Shown here: positions 17,819 to 28,470 of the stretch, one piece after another | Numbering within the stretch: position 1 is the stretch's first letter | How the letters are laid out: every line of letters starts with the position of its first letter | Source of the DNA: Clostridia bacterium | GTDB lineage: Bacteria > Bacillota > Clostridia > Lachnospirales > Lachnospiraceae | Direction: 5' to 3' | Length of the DNA: 64,000 nt | Assembly: GCA_910576205.1 (NCBI GenBank) | Contig: CAJTHL010000014.1 | Coordinates: 1 to 64,000, forward strand | Notes under the pieces: model-generated | Database searches by the model: none | The model's input: the letters and a program-made list of their open reading frames with translations, nothing else | What the model was told of the DNA's origin: nothing | Position numbers and translations under genes: made by a program

Positions 17819-20800
17819 ATGAAAGGATTTAGAGGATGGGACTGGAAGGTTTATATGTGGGCGGGAGCCTTTGCAATCCTTATGGTTTTGGCGCTCCTAA
17901 GTAAAAGAAAGGTCATGGCGGAACAAGGGCCTTCCACGTCTGGTACAGAAGCCGGCACAGAGACCGCGGGAGAATTGCCGGCGCTTACAGACTATGCGAT
18001 TGAAGGAGAGGTGTGCGGGACGGAGGGCAATGTACTCCTGTATGGAAACCGGGAGGAAGAGAAGGTGGTTTTGTCTTTTGCCATCGCGGACCGGCAGGAG
18101 AACTGGAACCCGGGGGGCGTCCGTTTCCAGATCCTGAATATGGACAGCCAGGAAATTGTGACGGATATAGACGGGTCTGCCTTTGCGTGGGAGGAGACCG
18201 GGGAGGAACCCTGCCTTCACAGAGCAGCCTTCCCTTTTGACGGGGAACCCTGCGTGGAGGCAGTATATGAAGCGCGGATTTCCTACAGAAACCGGGCGGG
18301 AGATCTGCTGGCGGACGGCAGAAGCTTTAGGGGCAGCTTCACGGAGGATGAACATAGCCAGACGGCAGAAAATGCTGGGAAGTTTGAAGCCGCCACAGGG
18401 ACATACTATGGCCCGGCGTTTATACTGGATCACAGACCGCCGCAGTTTTCTGTTACCTATACAAAGGCTCTCCATGTGGTGGACGGGGACGGAAATGAGG
18501 CTGAGGGAATATTTACTCCTGCAAAGGAATGGTTTTCCTATTATAACGGGGACATTACGGCAGAAATAGAGATTGTGGAGGGGCACGGGGTTTTCCTGGC
18601 CCCCCAGGAGGGAAAAGGGGGAAGGCTAAAGGATTTTACGCTTACGGTAAACGGGAAGGATTTCACAGAGAACATAAGCTGGCAGGCGGAGGAGGGAGAG
18701 CTTTCCAGAAAGGTCTATAGGGGAACCTTATGTCTTTACGGGGAAGGAGAGCATGTGATCCGGATTTCCTATTCGGACGCCGCGGGAAATAAGATGGAGG
18801 GGCAGGGCGCGCCGGGAAGCCTGGAGGAGGGCTGCTATACAAGTCATAAGCTTGTTCTGGACAAAACAGGGCCACAGATCGGACTGGATTTTGAAGTACC
18901 CCCGGGCTCCCTTGCGGACGCCGTCAATTACAAAGAGTCCGGATACTGGTTTTCCGGGGAGACGCCGGAGATAAAGACAAAGATCCGGGATAGGATTTCG
19001 GGCATCCGGGAGGTTCATGTGACACTGACCGGGGAAAACGGGGAGGAGCAGGAGGTTTTTGGGAAATTTTTCCTGGGAGAAAGTAAGGAGTGGGAGGGCG
19101 CGGTTTTGCCGGAAACAGAGGATTTTAAGGGAGCTGTCCAGGTGCAGGCCGTGGACTGGTGCGGCAATACAGCCAGGCTTACAAGAGGCTGTATTGTGGA
19201 GAGCGCAGAAAAACACAGCCGTGTGGGAAAGGCGGAGATTATTACAAAGACGGCTCCTTCCAGAACCGTAAAGGGCGTGGACTATTACCGTGGGGATGTG
19301 GAAGTTGGCCTTAGGTGGCAGAATCTTCACGCCGGCCTTAAACGCATTGTCTATACAGTGGGCGACAAAATTTCCGGGGAGGTGGACTATGGGGAACAGG
19401 CGGGGAGAGATTTTGAGAAGGAGCCCTTGCAGGAGATTGTCTGTGAGCATTTGGAAAACCGGACGCTGGAGGCGGCGGCTAACAACCGAAACGGCGTCCT
19501 GGTGCAGGCCGGATATGAGGACAATGCAGGCCATGCCAGGGTTGTTGAAAAAGTATACAACATAGATACAACGCCTCCGGTGATTACGGTGGAGTACGAT
19601 AAGCATGAGCCTGTCAGAGAACGGTATTTTTCCCAGGCCAGAACGGCCACCGTAACCATCCGGGAGCGGAATTTTGACCCGGAGGATGTGAAATTTCAGA
19701 TTACCGGCCCGGAGGGAGGCAGCCCCTCTGTCAGCGGCTGGAACAGCAGGGGAAGGGGGGACGACACGGAGAACTGGTGTACAGTGGTTTTTGACCGGGA
19801 TGGAGATTACACCTTTTCCGTGGCATTCCAGGATCTGGCGGGCAATCCGGCGGCCTATGACCGTGTGGACAGCTTTACCATTGACCAGACGCCGCCCCGG
19901 TTTAAGGCCTCCTATGACAATGACGCATTTCAGAACATGTACTATTTTGCCAGGGGCCGAAGGCTTGTTGTAGAGGTCTTAGAACATAATTTTGCCAGGG
20001 AGCTTATGAAGATTACCGTCGATGTGGAGGGCGAGGACACCGTGCCTCCAAAGGTTTCTTCCTGGACAGACGAGGGGGACGTCCACAGGGCTTATGTGTC
20101 CTTTGAGGAGGATGGCGCCTACCGGGTGGGGATTGCGGGGGAGGATCTGGCGGGGCATGCCCTCCCGGATTATCCAGGGGATTATTTTGTCATCGATCAG
20201 ACGCCGCCGGTAGTAGAGATAAAGGGTATCAGGGATCAATCGGCCAATAAAGGTGTCGTGGCCCCGGAAATCCATTGCTCGGACGAAAATTTTGACCCGG
20301 AAAAGGTGAAAATCCACCTGACGGGAAGCAGAAGCGGTCCCCGGAAAACGGATGGGGACAGAAGCGACAGGGCGGGGGGCATGGAGCTGCGGCTAAAGGA
20401 TATTCCCCATGTAGAGGGGTGTGACGACCGGTACGTCCTTCTGGCGGAGGCCTGGGATCTGGCGGGCAATAAGAGCCAGGACAGCGTGGCGTTTTCCGTA
20501 AACCGGTTTGGGTCTGTGTACACCTTTTCAAAAGAGACAGAAGCTCTTGTTGGGGAAAACGGAAAATATTATACCAGTGGGGGGCAGGATATTGTAGTCA
20601 CGGAAACAAATGTGGACACACTGGAATTTAAGGGGATTACCTTAAGCTTAAGCGGACGTCTTAAGACCCTTCGGGAGGGCGTTCACTATAAGGTTGCCAG
20701 GAGCGGCTCTGAGGCGGACTGGAAAGCGTATACATACTTTATTGACAGGGATAATTTTTCCCAGGAGGGAGAATATCTTCTGACGATCTGCTCCAGGGAC

Positions 20801-21268
20801 CGGGCAGGCAATTCCTCGGCCAGCGGCGCCAGGGGAAAACGGATTTCGTTTGCGGTGGACAGGACTGCCCCCAGTGTCCTTATTTCCGGCGTGGAGGATG
20901 GAGGACGGTATATGGAGAGCAGCCGGCAGGTGACGCTGGACATCCAGGACAACCTCCGGCTGGAGGATGTAAAAGTGACAATAAACGGGGAAGAACAGGT
21001 TTACAGCGCCAGGGATATGGCGGAACGGGACGGGAAGCTTATACTTGTGGCGGAAAGCGCCGGAAACTGGCAGAAGCTTGAAGTGACGGCCCGGGACGCA
21101 GCGGGAAATATACAGAGCACGGGAGAGGTGTACTTTCTGGTCACGCCCAACGCGTTTATTCAGTTTTTCATGAATCCGGCCCTTTTTCTGGGCGCCTCTG
21201 TGCTGGTTCCCGCTTTTATAGGGGGAGCGGCGATCCTGGCATTTAAAAAAAGGTTCACAAAAAGTTAA
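17819..21268 (+). CDS. Large Ig-like-domain surface protein with two membrane anchors
   Basis: An 1149-residue protein. A membrane span near residues 13-32 (AGAFAILMVLALLS) anchors the N-terminus, and a second near 1110-1140 (LFLGASVLVPAFIGGAAILAF) ends in a short basic cytoplasmic tail. The long outer part is made of Ig-like beta domains, shown by recurring segments of the type IDTTPPVITVEYD, IDQTPPRFKASYD, IDQTPPVVEI and VDRTAPSVLIS and by DLAGN/DAAGN motifs. I chose the ATG at 17819, five bases after GGAGGG, over one four codons earlier. It is probably a sensor or adhesin partner for the kinase. Ligand unknown. No LPXTG motif is present. Confidence 0.8.
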   Translation: MKGFRGWDWKVYMWAGAFAILMVLALLSKRKVMAEQGPSTSGTEAGTETAGELPALTDYAIEGEVCGTEGNVLLYGNREEEKVVLSFAIADRQENWNPGGVRFQILNMDSQEIVTDIDGSAFAWEETGEEPCLHRAAFPFDGEPCVEAVYEARISYRNRAGDLLADGRSFRGSFTEDEHSQTAENAGKFEAATGTYYGPAFILDHRPPQFSVTYTKALHVVDGDGNEAEGIFTPAKEWFSYYNGDITAEIEIVEGHGVFLAPQEGKGGRLKDFTLTVNGKDFTENISWQAEEGELSRKVYRGTLCLYGEGEHVIRISYSDAAGNKMEGQGAPGSLEEGCYTSHKLVLDKTGPQIGLDFEVPPGSLADAVNYKESGYWFSGETPEIKTKIRDRISGIREVHVTLTGENGEEQEVFGKFFLGESKEWEGAVLPETEDFKGAVQVQAVDWCGNTARLTRGCIVESAEKHSRVGKAEIITKTAPSRTVKGVDYYRGDVEVGLRWQNLHAGLKRIVYTVGDKISGEVDYGEQAGRDFEKEPLQEIVCEHLENRTLEAAANNRNGVLVQAGYEDNAGHARVVEKVYNIDTTPPVITVEYDKHEPVRERYFSQARTATVTIRERNFDPEDVKFQITGPEGGSPSVSGWNSRGRGDDTENWCTVVFDRDGDYTFSVAFQDLAGNPAAYDRVDSFTIDQTPPRFKASYDNDAFQNMYYFARGRRLVVEVLEHNFARELMKITVDVEGEDTVPPKVSSWTDEGDVHRAYVSFEEDGAYRVGIAGEDLAGHALPDYPGDYFVIDQTPPVVEIKGIRDQSANKGVVAPEIHCSDENFDPEKVKIHLTGSRSGPRKTDGDRSDRAGGMELRLKDIPHVEGCDDRYVLLAEAWDLAGNKSQDSVAFSVNRFGSVYTFSKETEALVGENGKYYTSGGQDIVVTETNVDTLEFKGITLSLSGRLKTLREGVHYKVARSGSEADWKAYTYFIDRDNFSQEGEYLLTICSRDRAGNSSASGARGKRISFAVDRTAPSVLISGVEDGGRYMESSRQVTLDIQDNLRLEDVKVTINGEEQVYSARDMAERDGKLILVAESAGNWQKLEVTARDAAGNIQSTGEVYFLVTPNAFIQFFMNPALFLGASVLVPAFIGGAAILAFKKRFTKS

Positions 21269-21299
21269 GAATTCACATTTTTTTTTCATAAGATTCGTA

Positions 21300-21328
21300 T
21301 TGCTTTCTCCTCAAATTGTAACTATAAT
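21300..21328 (+). promoter_or_regulatory. Likely ftsH promoter
   Basis: TTGCTT (21300-21305), a 17-bp spacer and TATAAT (21323-21328), 51 bp upstream of the chosen ftsH start. A T-rich stretch at 21279-21288 after the preceding gene has only a weak stem. Confidence 0.7.
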
Positions 21329-21379
21329 AGTACTTGTTACTCTGCGGCAGGTGCAAGGTAACGTGTGAGGAGGATAAAG

Positions 21380-23407
21380 ATGGACGAAAATAGAAATCAG
21401 AATCGCAATTCAAACAATGGCGGCGGTAAAGACCCCAGGAACAGGCAGAGTATTCTGATTTTTCTCATTGTAACTCTGGTGGCCATGCTGGCAATCAGCT
21501 CTTTTAAAGGGCTTCTCGGAACCAGCACCAGCAAGGAGATCACCTACGACGAGTTTGTGAAGATGCTGGACGAGGGCAAGGTGGAAAAGGTGGAGGTGAC
21601 CAATAAGCGGGTGAATATTACCCCAAAGGAGTCACCGCTTCCGGGCGCGGAATTTACCTATTTTACGGGATACTTCCCGGACTATGATCTGCAGGTGCGT
21701 CTGGAAAAAGCGGGCGTGGAATACAGCACCCCTATAGAAAGCGCAGCCTCGGCCTGGATTTTTGAACTGGTGAGCATTATGCTTCCCCTTCTTCTGGTGT
21801 GGGTGATTTTCGGCCTGGTCATGCGGAAGATGGGCGGAGGCGGAGGCCTGATGGGCGTTGGAAAGAGCAAGGCAAGGGTCTATATGGATAAGGAAACCGG
21901 CGTCACTTTTAAGGATGTGGCCGGGGAGGAGGAAGCGAAGGAGTCTTTGCAGGAAGTGGTGGATTTCCTTCACAATCCCAGGAAGTATACGGCTATCGGC
22001 GCGAAGCTTCCCAAAGGAGCCCTTCTGGTGGGGCCTCCGGGAACCGGCAAAACACTGCTGGCCAAGGCAGTGGCAGGAGAGGCCCATGTGCCCTTTTTCT
22101 CCCTGTCTGGTTCGGACTTTGTGGAGATGTTTGTGGGCGTGGGCGCTTCCCGTGTCCGTGATCTCTTTGAGGAGGCAAAGAAAAACTCCCCCTGTATTAT
22201 TTTTATCGACGAGATAGATGCCATCGGTAAAAGCCGGGATTCCCGGTTTGGCGGAAATGATGAGAGGGAACAGACCTTAAACCAGCTTCTGGCGGAGATG
22301 GACGGATTTGACAGCTCCAAAGCCTGTCTGGTGCTGGGAGCCACCAACCGTCCCGAGGTGCTGGATCAGGCGCTTCTGCGGCCGGGCCGTTTTGACCGCC
22401 GTGTGATTGTGGATAAGCCGGATCTCAAAGGCCGTGTGGACATTCTGAAGGTACATGCCAAAAACGTCCTTTTAGACGAGACGGTGGATCTGGACGCCAT
22501 TGCGCTGGCCACAAGCGGGGCCGTGGGCTCTGATCTGGCCAATATGATAAACGAGGCCGCCATCCTGGCCGTAAAGAACGGGCGAAAGGCCGTGTCCCAG
22601 AAGGATCTTTTCGAGGCTGTGGAAGTGGTTCTTGTGGGTAAGGAGAAGAAGGACCGGATTATGAGTAAGGAGGAGAGGCGGATTGTGTCTTACCATGAGG
22701 TGGGCCACGCCCTTGTAAGCGCCCTTCAGAAGGATTCGGAGCCGGTACAGAAGATTACCATTGTGCCCCGTACTATGGGAGCTCTTGGCTATGTTATGCA
22801 TGTGCCGGAGGAGGAAAAATACCTCAACACCAAGAAAGAAATCCAGGCTATGCTGGTGGGATACCTGGGAGGCCGGGCTGCGGAGGAGATCGTGTTTGAT
22901 ACGGTGACAACGGGAGCGGCCAATGATATCGAGCAGGCTACACGGGTGGCCCGGGCTATGGTAACCCAGTACGGCATGTCGGAAAAGTTCGGTCTTATGG
23001 GGCTGGCTACCCAGGAGAATGAATATTTGTCCAACCGGGCGGTCCTAAACTGTGGGGAGGCCACGGCAGCAGAGGTAGACCAGGAGGTTATGCGCATCCT
23101 GAAGGAGGCCTACGAGGAGGCGAAGCGGCTGCTGTCGGAGAACCGGGAGGTGATGGACAAGATCGCCGAGTTCTTGATTGAGAAGGAGACCATTACCGGA
23201 AAAGAATTTATGCGGATATTCCGGGAAATCAAGGGAATTCCGGTCCCCCAGGAGGACAACAAGGAGAAAGAAAAGTCCGGGCGGATTCGGGAGAGAAGGG
23301 AAACCGGGGATGGCCAGGAGGCAGCAGGAGAAAGTCTGACAGACACGGCAGCAAAAACCGGGAATCCAGAGGGAAAACCGGAGATTATAGTAGAGGAAGT
23401 AAAATAG
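21380..23407 (+). CDS. ftsH: ATP-dependent zinc metalloprotease FtsH
   Basis: FtsH is a membrane AAA+ protease that degrades short-lived and misassembled proteins. The 675 residues contain two membrane spans (about 24-42 and 121-142), the AAA domain with [18 protein letters not shown] and the second region of homology ending LRPGRFDR, and the zinc protease motif HEVGH. I chose ATG 21380, just after GGAGGATAAAG; the GTG at 21365 lies ahead of this ribosome binding site. The last 60 residues are charged and variable. In many Bacillota ftsH follows tilS-hpt; here it follows the kinase operon. Confidence 0.97.
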   Translation: MDENRNQNRNSNNGGGKDPRNRQSILIFLIVTLVAMLAISSFKGLLGTSTSKEITYDEFVKMLDEGKVEKVEVTNKRVNITPKESPLPGAEFTYFTGYFPDYDLQVRLEKAGVEYSTPIESAASAWIFELVSIMLPLLLVWVIFGLVMRKMGGGGGLMGVGKSKARVYMDKETGVTFKDVAGEEEAKESLQEVVDFLHNPRKYTAIGAKLPKGALLVGPPGTGKTLLAKAVAGEAHVPFFSLSGSDFVEMFVGVGASRVRDLFEEAKKNSPCIIFIDEIDAIGKSRDSRFGGNDEREQTLNQLLAEMDGFDSSKACLVLGATNRPEVLDQALLRPGRFDRRVIVDKPDLKGRVDILKVHAKNVLLDETVDLDAIALATSGAVGSDLANMINEAAILAVKNGRKAVSQKDLFEAVEVVLVGKEKKDRIMSKEERRIVSYHEVGHALVSALQKDSEPVQKITIVPRTMGALGYVMHVPEEEKYLNTKKEIQAMLVGYLGGRAAEEIVFDTVTTGAANDIEQATRVARAMVTQYGMSEKFGLMGLATQENEYLSNRAVLNCGEATAAEVDQEVMRILKEAYEEAKRLLSENREVMDKIAEFLIEKETITGKEFMRIFREIKGIPVPQEDNKEKEKSGRIRERRETGDGQEAAGESLTDTAAKTGNPEGKPEIIVEEVK

Positions 23408-23446
23408 AGCTTGTAAAAGCCACAGAAAAAGCATTGATTGCAAAAG

Positions 23447-23493
23447 AAAAGAGCGCCGTCTGCCCGGATTTTCCGGCAGAGGAGCGCTCTTTT
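23447..23493. terminator. Strong bidirectional terminator after ftsH
   Basis: AAAAGAGCGC (23447-23456) pairs perfectly with GCGCTCTTTT (23484-23493); inside, CTGCC/GGCAG extends the structure. It can end both ftsH and the opposing yfcC-like transcript. Sequence to the right (about 23505-23578) resembles part of family A repeats. Confidence 0.92.
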
Positions 23494-23575
23494 CAAATGT
23501 TTTCCCAAGGTGGCTTAAGCCCGGGGATAATTCCCGGGGCAAAGCAGCCAGGAATTTCCCCGGTGTCTGCCTTGC

Positions 23576-25084
23576 CTAGAAATTAATAAGCACGGCGATA
23601 ATCATGACAAGAGATGCGCTGACAAAGAGCACGCCCTGCATTTTGATCTGGAATCTGGCCCATTTGCCCCACTCAAGTCTGGCAACGCCCAGGGTTCCCA
23701 AAAGACACCCGGAGGTGGGAACGATCAGGTTAGAGAAGGCGTCTCCAAGCTGGAAGGCCAGGACGCTTGTCTGGCGGGATACGCCAACCAGGTCGGAAAG
23801 AGGAGCCATAATAGGCATGGTAAGGGCCGCCTGGCCGGAGCCGGAAACCACAAAGAAGTTAAACACGGTCTGGAACACATACATCAGCCATGCAGAGATA
23901 ACAGAGGGGAAATTCTGCATTCCGCTGCTGATGGTATGAAGGATGGTGTTGAGCACAGTGGGGGAGGAGGCGTCTGTGCCGCCCAGGATAATGATGATCC
24001 CCTGGGCCATACCGACTACCAGGGCAGCGCCCACCAGCTCCGCCGCGCCGTTTTGGAACGCGGAGGCGATATCGTTGACCCGCATATCGTTAAGCTTAAA
24101 GATCACGGCGATGATACCAGACACAAGACCCATCACAAAGAACTGGGAGGCGATCTCCGGGATATAGAAGCCCTTGGCGACCACGCCCCAGACAGTCCAG
24201 ATCATGGTGGCCAGGATCACCAGAAGGATCAGCTTGTGGCCCAGGCGGAAATCGGCTTTTGTATCCTCCTCCTTAAACTCATGGCGGTACGCGGCGTCGC
24301 TGTCATAGGCCACGGAAGCCCTGGGATCTTTCTTGATCTTAGCCGCGTATAGCATGGTAAAGCCTGCGCCGATGCCGGTGAACACAAACCACAATACGAT
24401 ACGGAAGCCGGCCCCGGAAAGCACGGGCACTTCCGCGATTCCCTGGGCGATGGCCAGGCTGAAGGGATTCATCCAGGAAGCACCAAAGCCGATCTGTGTG
24501 GCGCAGTAGGTGACGCAGACGCCCACTACCGCGTCGTAGCCCATGGCGATAAACATGGGAACCAGGATCATGGCAAAGGGGATCGCCTCCTCGCCCATGC
24601 CGAACACCGCGCCGCCCAGGGAAAAGAGGACGAACAGAACCGGGATGAGAAACTTTTCCGCGCCCCTGGTCCGCTCGATCATAGCCAGGATCCCTTGGTC
24701 GATAGCCCCTGTCTTTAGGACAATGCCAAAGGCGCCGCCGATCACCAGGATAAAGGCTACGATGCCTACTGCGGAGCCCCATTTGTCACCTACGGTCAGA
24801 CCTTCAAACACATAGTTCAGGATGCCTTGTCCGCCGAAATCTTCCGTGCCAAAGAGCGGCGCTACCTGGGTGATTTTATTGCCGGTTTCATCGGTTACAT
24901 ACTGGAAGCTGTCCGGATCCAGAACGGTCCGGGACTTTTCCTCCCCATTCTGCATGTAGGTAATTTCCCTGGTTTCATACTGCCCCAGCGGAACGAACAT
25001 GGTCAGAACCGCTGCGAACAGAATGACAAAGAAAATAATTACATAGGTGTGGGGCATTTGCAGTTTTCTTTTCTTCTCATTCAT
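23576..25084 (-). CDS. YfcC-family membrane transporter
   Basis: A 502-residue integral membrane protein of the YfcC/DcuC-like group, with about twelve hydrophobic spans and the typical start KMPHTYV-like region (LQMPHTYVIIFFVILFAA) followed by FVPLGQYE. Family members are assigned as C4-dicarboxylate, amino-acid or peptide-related carriers, mostly by homology. The gene lies 56 nt downstream of iadA on the same strand, so the substrate is plausibly aspartate, a dipeptide or a related product. GGAGA precedes the start at 25084; an ATG nine codons earlier has no better site. Confidence 0.88.
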   Translation of the reverse strand: MNEKKRKLQMPHTYVIIFFVILFAAVLTMFVPLGQYETREITYMQNGEEKSRTVLDPDSFQYVTDETGNKITQVAPLFGTEDFGGQGILNYVFEGLTVGDKWGSAVGIVAFILVIGGAFGIVLKTGAIDQGILAMIERTRGAEKFLIPVLFVLFSLGGAVFGMGEEAIPFAMILVPMFIAMGYDAVVGVCVTYCATQIGFGASWMNPFSLAIAQGIAEVPVLSGAGFRIVLWFVFTGIGAGFTMLYAAKIKKDPRASVAYDSDAAYRHEFKEEDTKADFRLGHKLILLVILATMIWTVWGVVAKGFYIPEIASQFFVMGLVSGIIAVIFKLNDMRVNDIASAFQNGAAELVGAALVVGMAQGIIIILGGTDASSPTVLNTILHTISSGMQNFPSVISAWLMYVFQTVFNFFVVSGSGQAALTMPIMAPLSDLVGVSRQTSVLAFQLGDAFSNLIVPTSGCLLGTLGVARLEWGKWARFQIKMQGVLFVSASLVMIIAVLINF

Positions 25085-25140
25085 AATCTGTTCTCCAATC
25101 CCTCTTTGCACATGGATGGTATCTGTGCTTTTTTACTGGT

Positions 25141-26313
25141 TTACTCAAATGTACCTTTTTTCACGACAGTTCCGTTCTGCACCATCACACGGCCCATGGC
25201 CATGACAGTCTGAATCCGCAGCGTATCCTTGTCCACCATTACCAGGTCGGCGTCACAGCCGGGGGCAATCCGTCCCTTTGCGGGGAGCTTCAACAGGTGG
25301 GCCGGGTTTGTGGTGACGGTTCTAAGGGCCTGGGTGATATCCACCTGTTCCTGTAAAATGGCGTCCCGCACTTCCCGGTACAGGGAGGTGACCTTTCCCA
25401 TTCCCAGGCCCCGGAAGGTTCCGTCCTTCTCAAAGATGGGAATGCTTCCCTGGCCGTCGGAGGAGAAGGTAATCTGGCAGCCGCAAACGCCCTGCTCCAG
25501 CATGATCCGTAAGCCAATGCTGGCTTTGACCTCGTCCTCCTCCAGGAAATCCGGGTCTGAGCTGGTGGTGAGATCTACGTAGCCGCCCAGGGTTCTGGCA
25601 TAGTCAATGCCGTCCTTAAGCAGGCGGCCGCTCCGGTTGATATGGGTAGGCAGCATGTTGGAAGGCGGAATCTCCGTTTCCTCAGCCACATACCGGAGGT
25701 AGGACAGCATCCGTTCCCCGTCTCCCATATGGATGTTTGTAAGCCCTGCTTTGCCGGAGAGAATGCCTCCCACCCTGGCGTCTCCCACAATACGGGCAAA
25801 CTCTTCCCGGGACGGCTGGGAGGAGCGGTGGTCGGAAATGGCGATCTCCCCGCAGCCCACCACCTTGTCGATGAGGATGAGATCGTCCATAACACACCCG
25901 GTGAGGGTGCGGACAGGCACCTGGTAGGAGCCTGTATAAATATACGCGGTGATGCCCTCCTCCGTAAGGCCCCTGGCCTTTGCCAGAAGAGCGGCCATGG
26001 TTCTTGTGGTTCCGTCTGTTCCCAGGCAGCCCACCACTGTGGTGACGCCCCCCAGGGTAATATCCGTCAACTGGATCTCCGGCGTGCGGGTGTGGAAGCC
26101 GCCCTCGCCTCCGCCCCCCAGGATATGGACATGGCTGTCGATAAAACCGGGAAATATAAGCCGGCCCTCCCCCTCCAGAACCTGGACGTCGTAGGCGTCT
26201 AAAGCGGGAATTTCCTCCGCGATTTTCAGAATGCGGGAATCCCCGATAAGGATGTCTTTTACGCCCAGGTATTCCGGGGCGTACAGAGCCGCTTTCCGAA
26301 TGAGTGTTATCAT
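25141..26313 (-). CDS. iadA: Beta-aspartyl (isoaspartyl) dipeptidase
   Basis: IadA hydrolyses dipeptides with an N-terminal isoaspartyl residue, which arise from protein damage. The 390 residues fit the amidohydrolase fold: metal ligands in DSHVHILGGGGEGG, the bridging-residue region around YTGSYQVPVRT, a conserved ISDHRSSQPS, MLPTHINR, and the final metal Asp in TFSSDGQGS. The C-terminal part has the amidohydrolase segment GRIAPGCDADLV. GGAGGAACACCC sits directly before the ATG at 26313; a much longer upstream extension of the frame is rejected. It forms an operon with the yfcC-like transporter. Confidence 0.95.
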   Translation of the reverse strand: MITLIRKAALYAPEYLGVKDILIGDSRILKIAEEIPALDAYDVQVLEGEGRLIFPGFIDSHVHILGGGGEGGFHTRTPEIQLTDITLGGVTTVVGCLGTDGTTRTMAALLAKARGLTEEGITAYIYTGSYQVPVRTLTGCVMDDLILIDKVVGCGEIAISDHRSSQPSREEFARIVGDARVGGILSGKAGLTNIHMGDGERMLSYLRYVAEETEIPPSNMLPTHINRSGRLLKDGIDYARTLGGYVDLTTSSDPDFLEEDEVKASIGLRIMLEQGVCGCQITFSSDGQGSIPIFEKDGTFRGLGMGKVTSLYREVRDAILQEQVDITQALRTVTTNPAHLLKLPAKGRIAPGCDADLVMVDKDTLRIQTVMAMGRVMVQNGTVVKKGTFE

Positions 26314-26359
26314 GGGTGTTCCTCCTTTTTGAAGCGCACTGCTCATTGCCTTTGTGAAG

Positions 26360-26368
26360 AGTATATCA
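26360..26368 (-). promoter_or_regulatory. Probable extended -10 promoter of iadA
   Basis: Reading leftward, TGATATACT gives an extended -10 (TG-N-TATACT) 47 bp before iadA. No good -35 is visible, as is common for extended -10 promoters. Confidence 0.5.
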
Positions 26369-26440
26369 TAATTTGGGAAAAACCGATAGGAAAAAACATA
26401 AAAATGCAAAAAAATGTATGTTTTCTCATGGGAACCTTTT

Positions 26441-26469
26441 TTGACTATTGGGCCAAAAGCTGGTACAAT
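26441..26469 (+). promoter_or_regulatory. Likely uvrC-hprK promoter
   Basis: TTGACT (26441-26446), a 17-bp spacer and TACAAT (26464-26469), 88 bp before uvrC. Confidence 0.75.
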
Positions 26470-26556
26470 CTTAGAGGGGACAGCCCCGCACAGACGCCGG
26501 GCTGTGGCAAAGCGGAATAACAGGAACAGTAATTTAGACACAGGGGATTTTCAAGG

Positions 26557-28434
26557 ATGTTTGACATTGAGGAAGAATTAAAAAAACTGCCTGCAAGACC
26601 AGGCGTTTATCTGATGCATGACGAAAAGGATGCCATTATTTATGTGGGAAAGGCCATTTCCCTCAAGAACCGGGTGCGGCAGTATTTCCAGTCCAGCCGG
26701 AATAAGGGTGTGAAGATCGAGCAGATGGTGACACATATTGCCCGGTTTGAGTATATTGTGACGGATTCGGAGCTGGAGGCCCTGGTGCTGGAGTGCAATC
26801 TGATCAAGGAACACAGGCCCAAGTACAATACTATGCTGATGGATGACAAGACCTATCCTTATATTAAGGTGACGGTAAACGAGGAATATCCCCGGGTGCT
26901 GTTTTCCAGGCAGCTTAAGAAGGATAAAAGCCGGTATTTCGGGCCCTATACCAGTGCGGGAGCAGTCAAGGACGCCATTGATATGATTCATAAATTGTAC
27001 CAGATCCGCACCTGCAACCGGAATCTGCCCAGGGATATGGGAAAGGACCGCCCCTGTCTGAATTACCACATTAAGCAGTGCAGCGCCCCCTGCCAGGGCT
27101 ATATTTCCAGGGAAGAGTATGGGGAAAATATCCGCAAGGCCCTGGATTTCCTGGGAGGGAATTTCGGGCCGCTGCTTAAAGAGCTGGAAGAGAAAATGAA
27201 GGCGGCTTCGGACGCCATGGACTTTGAGCATGCCGCAGAGTACCGGGATCTCTTAAACAGCGTGAAACAAGTGGCCCAGAAGCAGAAGATCACCAACAGC
27301 GACCAGGAGGACAAGGATATCCTGGCCCTGGCGGCCGACGGGGAGGATGCCGTGGTACAGGTGTTCTTTGTGCGGGACGGGAGGCTTATCGGACGGGATC
27401 ACTTTTGCCTGCATATTACGGAGGGGGAGCCTGCGGGGGAAATTCTGAACAGCTTTATAAAGCAGTTTTATGCGGGCACGCCCTTTATTCCCCGGGAGCT
27501 GATGATCCAGGAGGAAATCGAGGATGCGGGGGTGATTGAGGACTGGCTGACGAAAAGAAAGGGCCAGAGGGTTTATATCCGCGTGCCAAAGATAGGAAGC
27601 AAGGAAAAACTTGTGGAGCTGGCCCGGAAAAATGCGGAGATGGTTTTGAGCCAGGATAAGGAGCGCATTAAGCGGGAGGAGGGCCGAACCATTGGCGCCA
27701 TGAAGGAGATTGCGGGGCTTCTGGGACTGTCGGGCGTTTCCCGGGTGGAGGCTTTTGATATCTCCAATATCAGCGGCTTTGAGTCTGTGGGCTCCATGGT
27801 GGTGTATGAGCGGGGACGGCCGAAGCGCAGTGATTACCGGAAATTTAAAATTCGCACCGTAAAGGGACCGGACGATTATGCCAGCATGGCGGAGGTGCTG
27901 GAGCGGCGGTTCCGCCATGGCATGGAGGAACAAAAAGAGCTGGAGGAGAAGGCGCTTCCGGGAGAGGTGGGAAGCTTTACGAAATTCCCGGATCTGATTA
28001 TGATGGACGGCGGAAAGGGTCAGGTCAATGTAGCGCTGAAGGTGCTGAAAGAGCTGGGCGTCTCCATCCCGGTCTGTGGCATGGTGAAGGACGATAACCA
28101 CAGGACACGGGGGTTGTATTTTCAGAGTCAGGAGCTTCCCATAGAGAGGAATTCCGAGGGCTTCCGGCTGATTACCAGAATCCAGGACGAGGCCCACCGG
28201 TTTGCCATAGAGTACCACCGTTCCCTGCGGAGCAAAGAACAGGTGCATTCAATTCTGGATGATATTGAGGGCATCGGTCCTTCCAGGAGAAAAGCGTTGA
28301 TGAAGCGCTTTCAGTCCCTGGAGGCTATCCGGGAGGCGGATGTGGACGCCTTGAGCCAGGCGCCCTCCATGAACCGCCTGGCGGCGGAAAAGGTATTTGC
28401 CTTTTTCCACGACGACCCTTGCAAGGGGAAATGA
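26557..28434 (+). CDS. uvrC: Excinuclease ABC subunit C
   Basis: UvrC makes both cuts around bulky DNA lesions in nucleotide excision repair. The 625 residues hold the GIY-YIG nuclease domain at the start ([20 protein letters not shown] region), the UVR motif near 200-235 ([15 protein letters not shown]), the RNase-H-like domain with the catalytic Asp in [10 protein letters not shown] and [10 protein letters not shown], and a final helix-hairpin-helix ([16 protein letters not shown]). Length is normal. It is followed after 36 nt by hprK, an arrangement seen in other Clostridia. Confidence 0.97.
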   Translation: MFDIEEELKKLPARPGVYLMHDEKDAIIYVGKAISLKNRVRQYFQSSRNKGVKIEQMVTHIARFEYIVTDSELEALVLECNLIKEHRPKYNTMLMDDKTYPYIKVTVNEEYPRVLFSRQLKKDKSRYFGPYTSAGAVKDAIDMIHKLYQIRTCNRNLPRDMGKDRPCLNYHIKQCSAPCQGYISREEYGENIRKALDFLGGNFGPLLKELEEKMKAASDAMDFEHAAEYRDLLNSVKQVAQKQKITNSDQEDKDILALAADGEDAVVQVFFVRDGRLIGRDHFCLHITEGEPAGEILNSFIKQFYAGTPFIPRELMIQEEIEDAGVIEDWLTKRKGQRVYIRVPKIGSKEKLVELARKNAEMVLSQDKERIKREEGRTIGAMKEIAGLLGLSGVSRVEAFDISNISGFESVGSMVVYERGRPKRSDYRKFKIRTVKGPDDYASMAEVLERRFRHGMEEQKELEEKALPGEVGSFTKFPDLIMMDGGKGQVNVALKVLKELGVSIPVCGMVKDDNHRTRGLYFQSQELPIERNSEGFRLITRIQDEAHRFAIEYHRSLRSKEQVHSILDDIEGIGPSRRKALMKRFQSLEAIREADVDALSQAPSMNRLAAEKVFAFFHDDPCKGK

Positions 28435-28470
28435 GTTTTGATACAATGAAGAAAAAGAAAGGGATTTATT

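Noticed and set aside
27253..28248. Long minus-strand frame within uvrC
   Set aside because: uvrC on the plus strand has all family domains; the opposite frame has no family match or ribosome binding site.
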